Source: Chloroflexota bacterium
GTDB lineage: Bacteria; Chloroflexota; Limnocylindria; QHBO01
NCBI GenBank assembly: GCA_023250255.1
Contig: JAHFBB010000080.1
Location: forward strand, 1 to 5,305
Direction of reading: 5' to 3'
DNA: 5,305 bases
Under the pieces are notes generated by a model. It was not told where the DNA came from. It did no database searches and saw only the letters and a program-made list of their open reading frames with translations. A program made the position numbers and the translations under genes. This document shows positions 4,781 through 5,305 of this stretch, piece by piece. Within the stretch, counting starts at the first letter, position 1. The number at the start of each line of letters is the position of its first letter.

Positions 4781-5305
4781 ATGCCTGAGCGCGACGCATC
4801 CACGACCTACCCGCTGACCCTGGGCCACGAACCGAGGTTCTGCCCCGGTTGCGGGCTGCCGGTGCGCGAAGAGGTGCTCGAGGCCGATCATCGGCCTCGG
4901 CTGGTCTGCCCGCAGGGACACGTGACCTGGCGGAATCCGCGGATCGTGGTGGGCACGCTGCCGGTGCGTGACGGACAGGTGTTCCTGGCGCGGCGCGGGA
5001 TCGAGCCCGCTGCCGGACTGTGGAGCTACCCCGGCGGGTTCCTCGAAGTGGGGGAATCCGCCCAAGAGGGTGCGCGCCGCGAGACCGAGGAAGAGACCCA
5101 GTTACTGGTCGAGATCGGGCGGCTCATCGGGGTGTACTCGCGGCCACACGCAGCCGTGGTCACCCTGATCTACGAGGCACAGGTCGTCGGCGGGGAGGCG
5201 CTACCCGGGGTCGAAAGCCTCGAGGTCGCCGGTTTCGCCGCGGACGCCATCCCCTGGGACGAGCTGGCCTTCAGCACGGCCGAGAGCGCCCTGCGCGACT
5301 GGGTC
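4781..5305 (+). CDS. Zinc-ribbon Nudix hydrolase (3' partial)
   Basis: The frame is open to the right edge, giving 175 residues; the C-terminus is missing. Nudix enzymes cleave a nucleoside diphosphate linked to another group (X), releasing NMP plus phosphorylated X. Residues 21-47 form a zinc ribbon with Cys21, Cys24, Cys43 and His47 (FCPGCG, VCPQGH), so one ligand is His rather than the common fourth Cys. The TWRNP segment that links such ribbons to the Nudix fold follows at 49-53. The Nudix box at 86-108 keeps Gly86, Glu92, Arg100, Glu101, Glu104 and Glu105, but Gln107 replaces the usual Gly and Thr102 a hydrophobic residue. The metal-binding glutamates are intact, so activity is likely. 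The ribbon-plus-Nudix layout recalls NADH pyrophosphatase-like (NudC) proteins, but the substrate cannot be assigned. It is divergently transcribed from cysS. The start at 4781 is preferred because a -10-like box overlaps the earlier ATG at 4769. Confidence 0.9.
   Translation, partial: MPERDASTTYPLTLGHEPRFCPGCGLPVREEVLEADHRPRLVCPQGHVTWRNPRIVVGTLPVRDGQVFLARRGIEPAAGLWSYPGGFLEVGESAQEGARRETEEETQLLVEIGRLIGVYSRPHAAVVTLIYEAQVVGGEALPGVESLEVAGFAADAIPWDELAFSTAESALRDWV

Overview
High-GC bacterial DNA. The compact gene layout, genes lacking Shine-Dalgarno sequences but with a TANNNT box just before the start codon, a cytosolic class III cyclase fused to a MerR-like head, and kelch lipoproteins with HTATLL-type repeats would fit a Chloroflexota- or Actinobacteria-like genome. 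That assignment is inference; no marker here proves it.

Region 1 (1-1872, + strand) is a toxin-antitoxin neighbourhood. The window opens in the last codons of a probable VapB-type antitoxin. This overlaps by one base a PIN-domain VapC toxin (92-547), which overlaps by four bases a lipoprotein carrying a seven-fold kelch repeat (544-1671). Directly after the kelch stop codon, in the same frame, lies the C-terminal half of a second, unrelated VapC (1672-1872). It has no N-terminal half and no ATG, and a conserved active-site Asp is Tyr. It looks like a toxin relic.

Region 2 (1873-3262) holds a 160-base gap and then a soluble adenylate cyclase (2033-3241) with a MerR-like helix-turn-helix head and a complete set of catalytic residues. 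The gap contains four different perfect 6-bp inverted repeats (1909-2011), with centres 26 to 28 bases apart and linkers of 8, 9 and 8 bases. They could be a row of RNA hairpins or an operator array. The cyclase appears to be leaderless from a GTG start and ends at a small UUCG-loop hairpin followed by TTT.

Region 3 (3324-5305) has cysteinyl-tRNA synthetase cysS on the minus strand, convergent with the cyclase. It is divergent from a zinc-ribbon Nudix hydrolase that runs off the right edge. The 50-bp divergent spacer holds two outward-facing -10 boxes, each lying where the other promoter's -35 region would be.

No CRISPR array, RNA gene of a known family, insertion sequence or phage gene is visible. 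The points most worth a second look are the hairpin row, the kelch lipoprotein coupled to a toxin, the VapC relic behind it, and the HTH-cyclase fusion.
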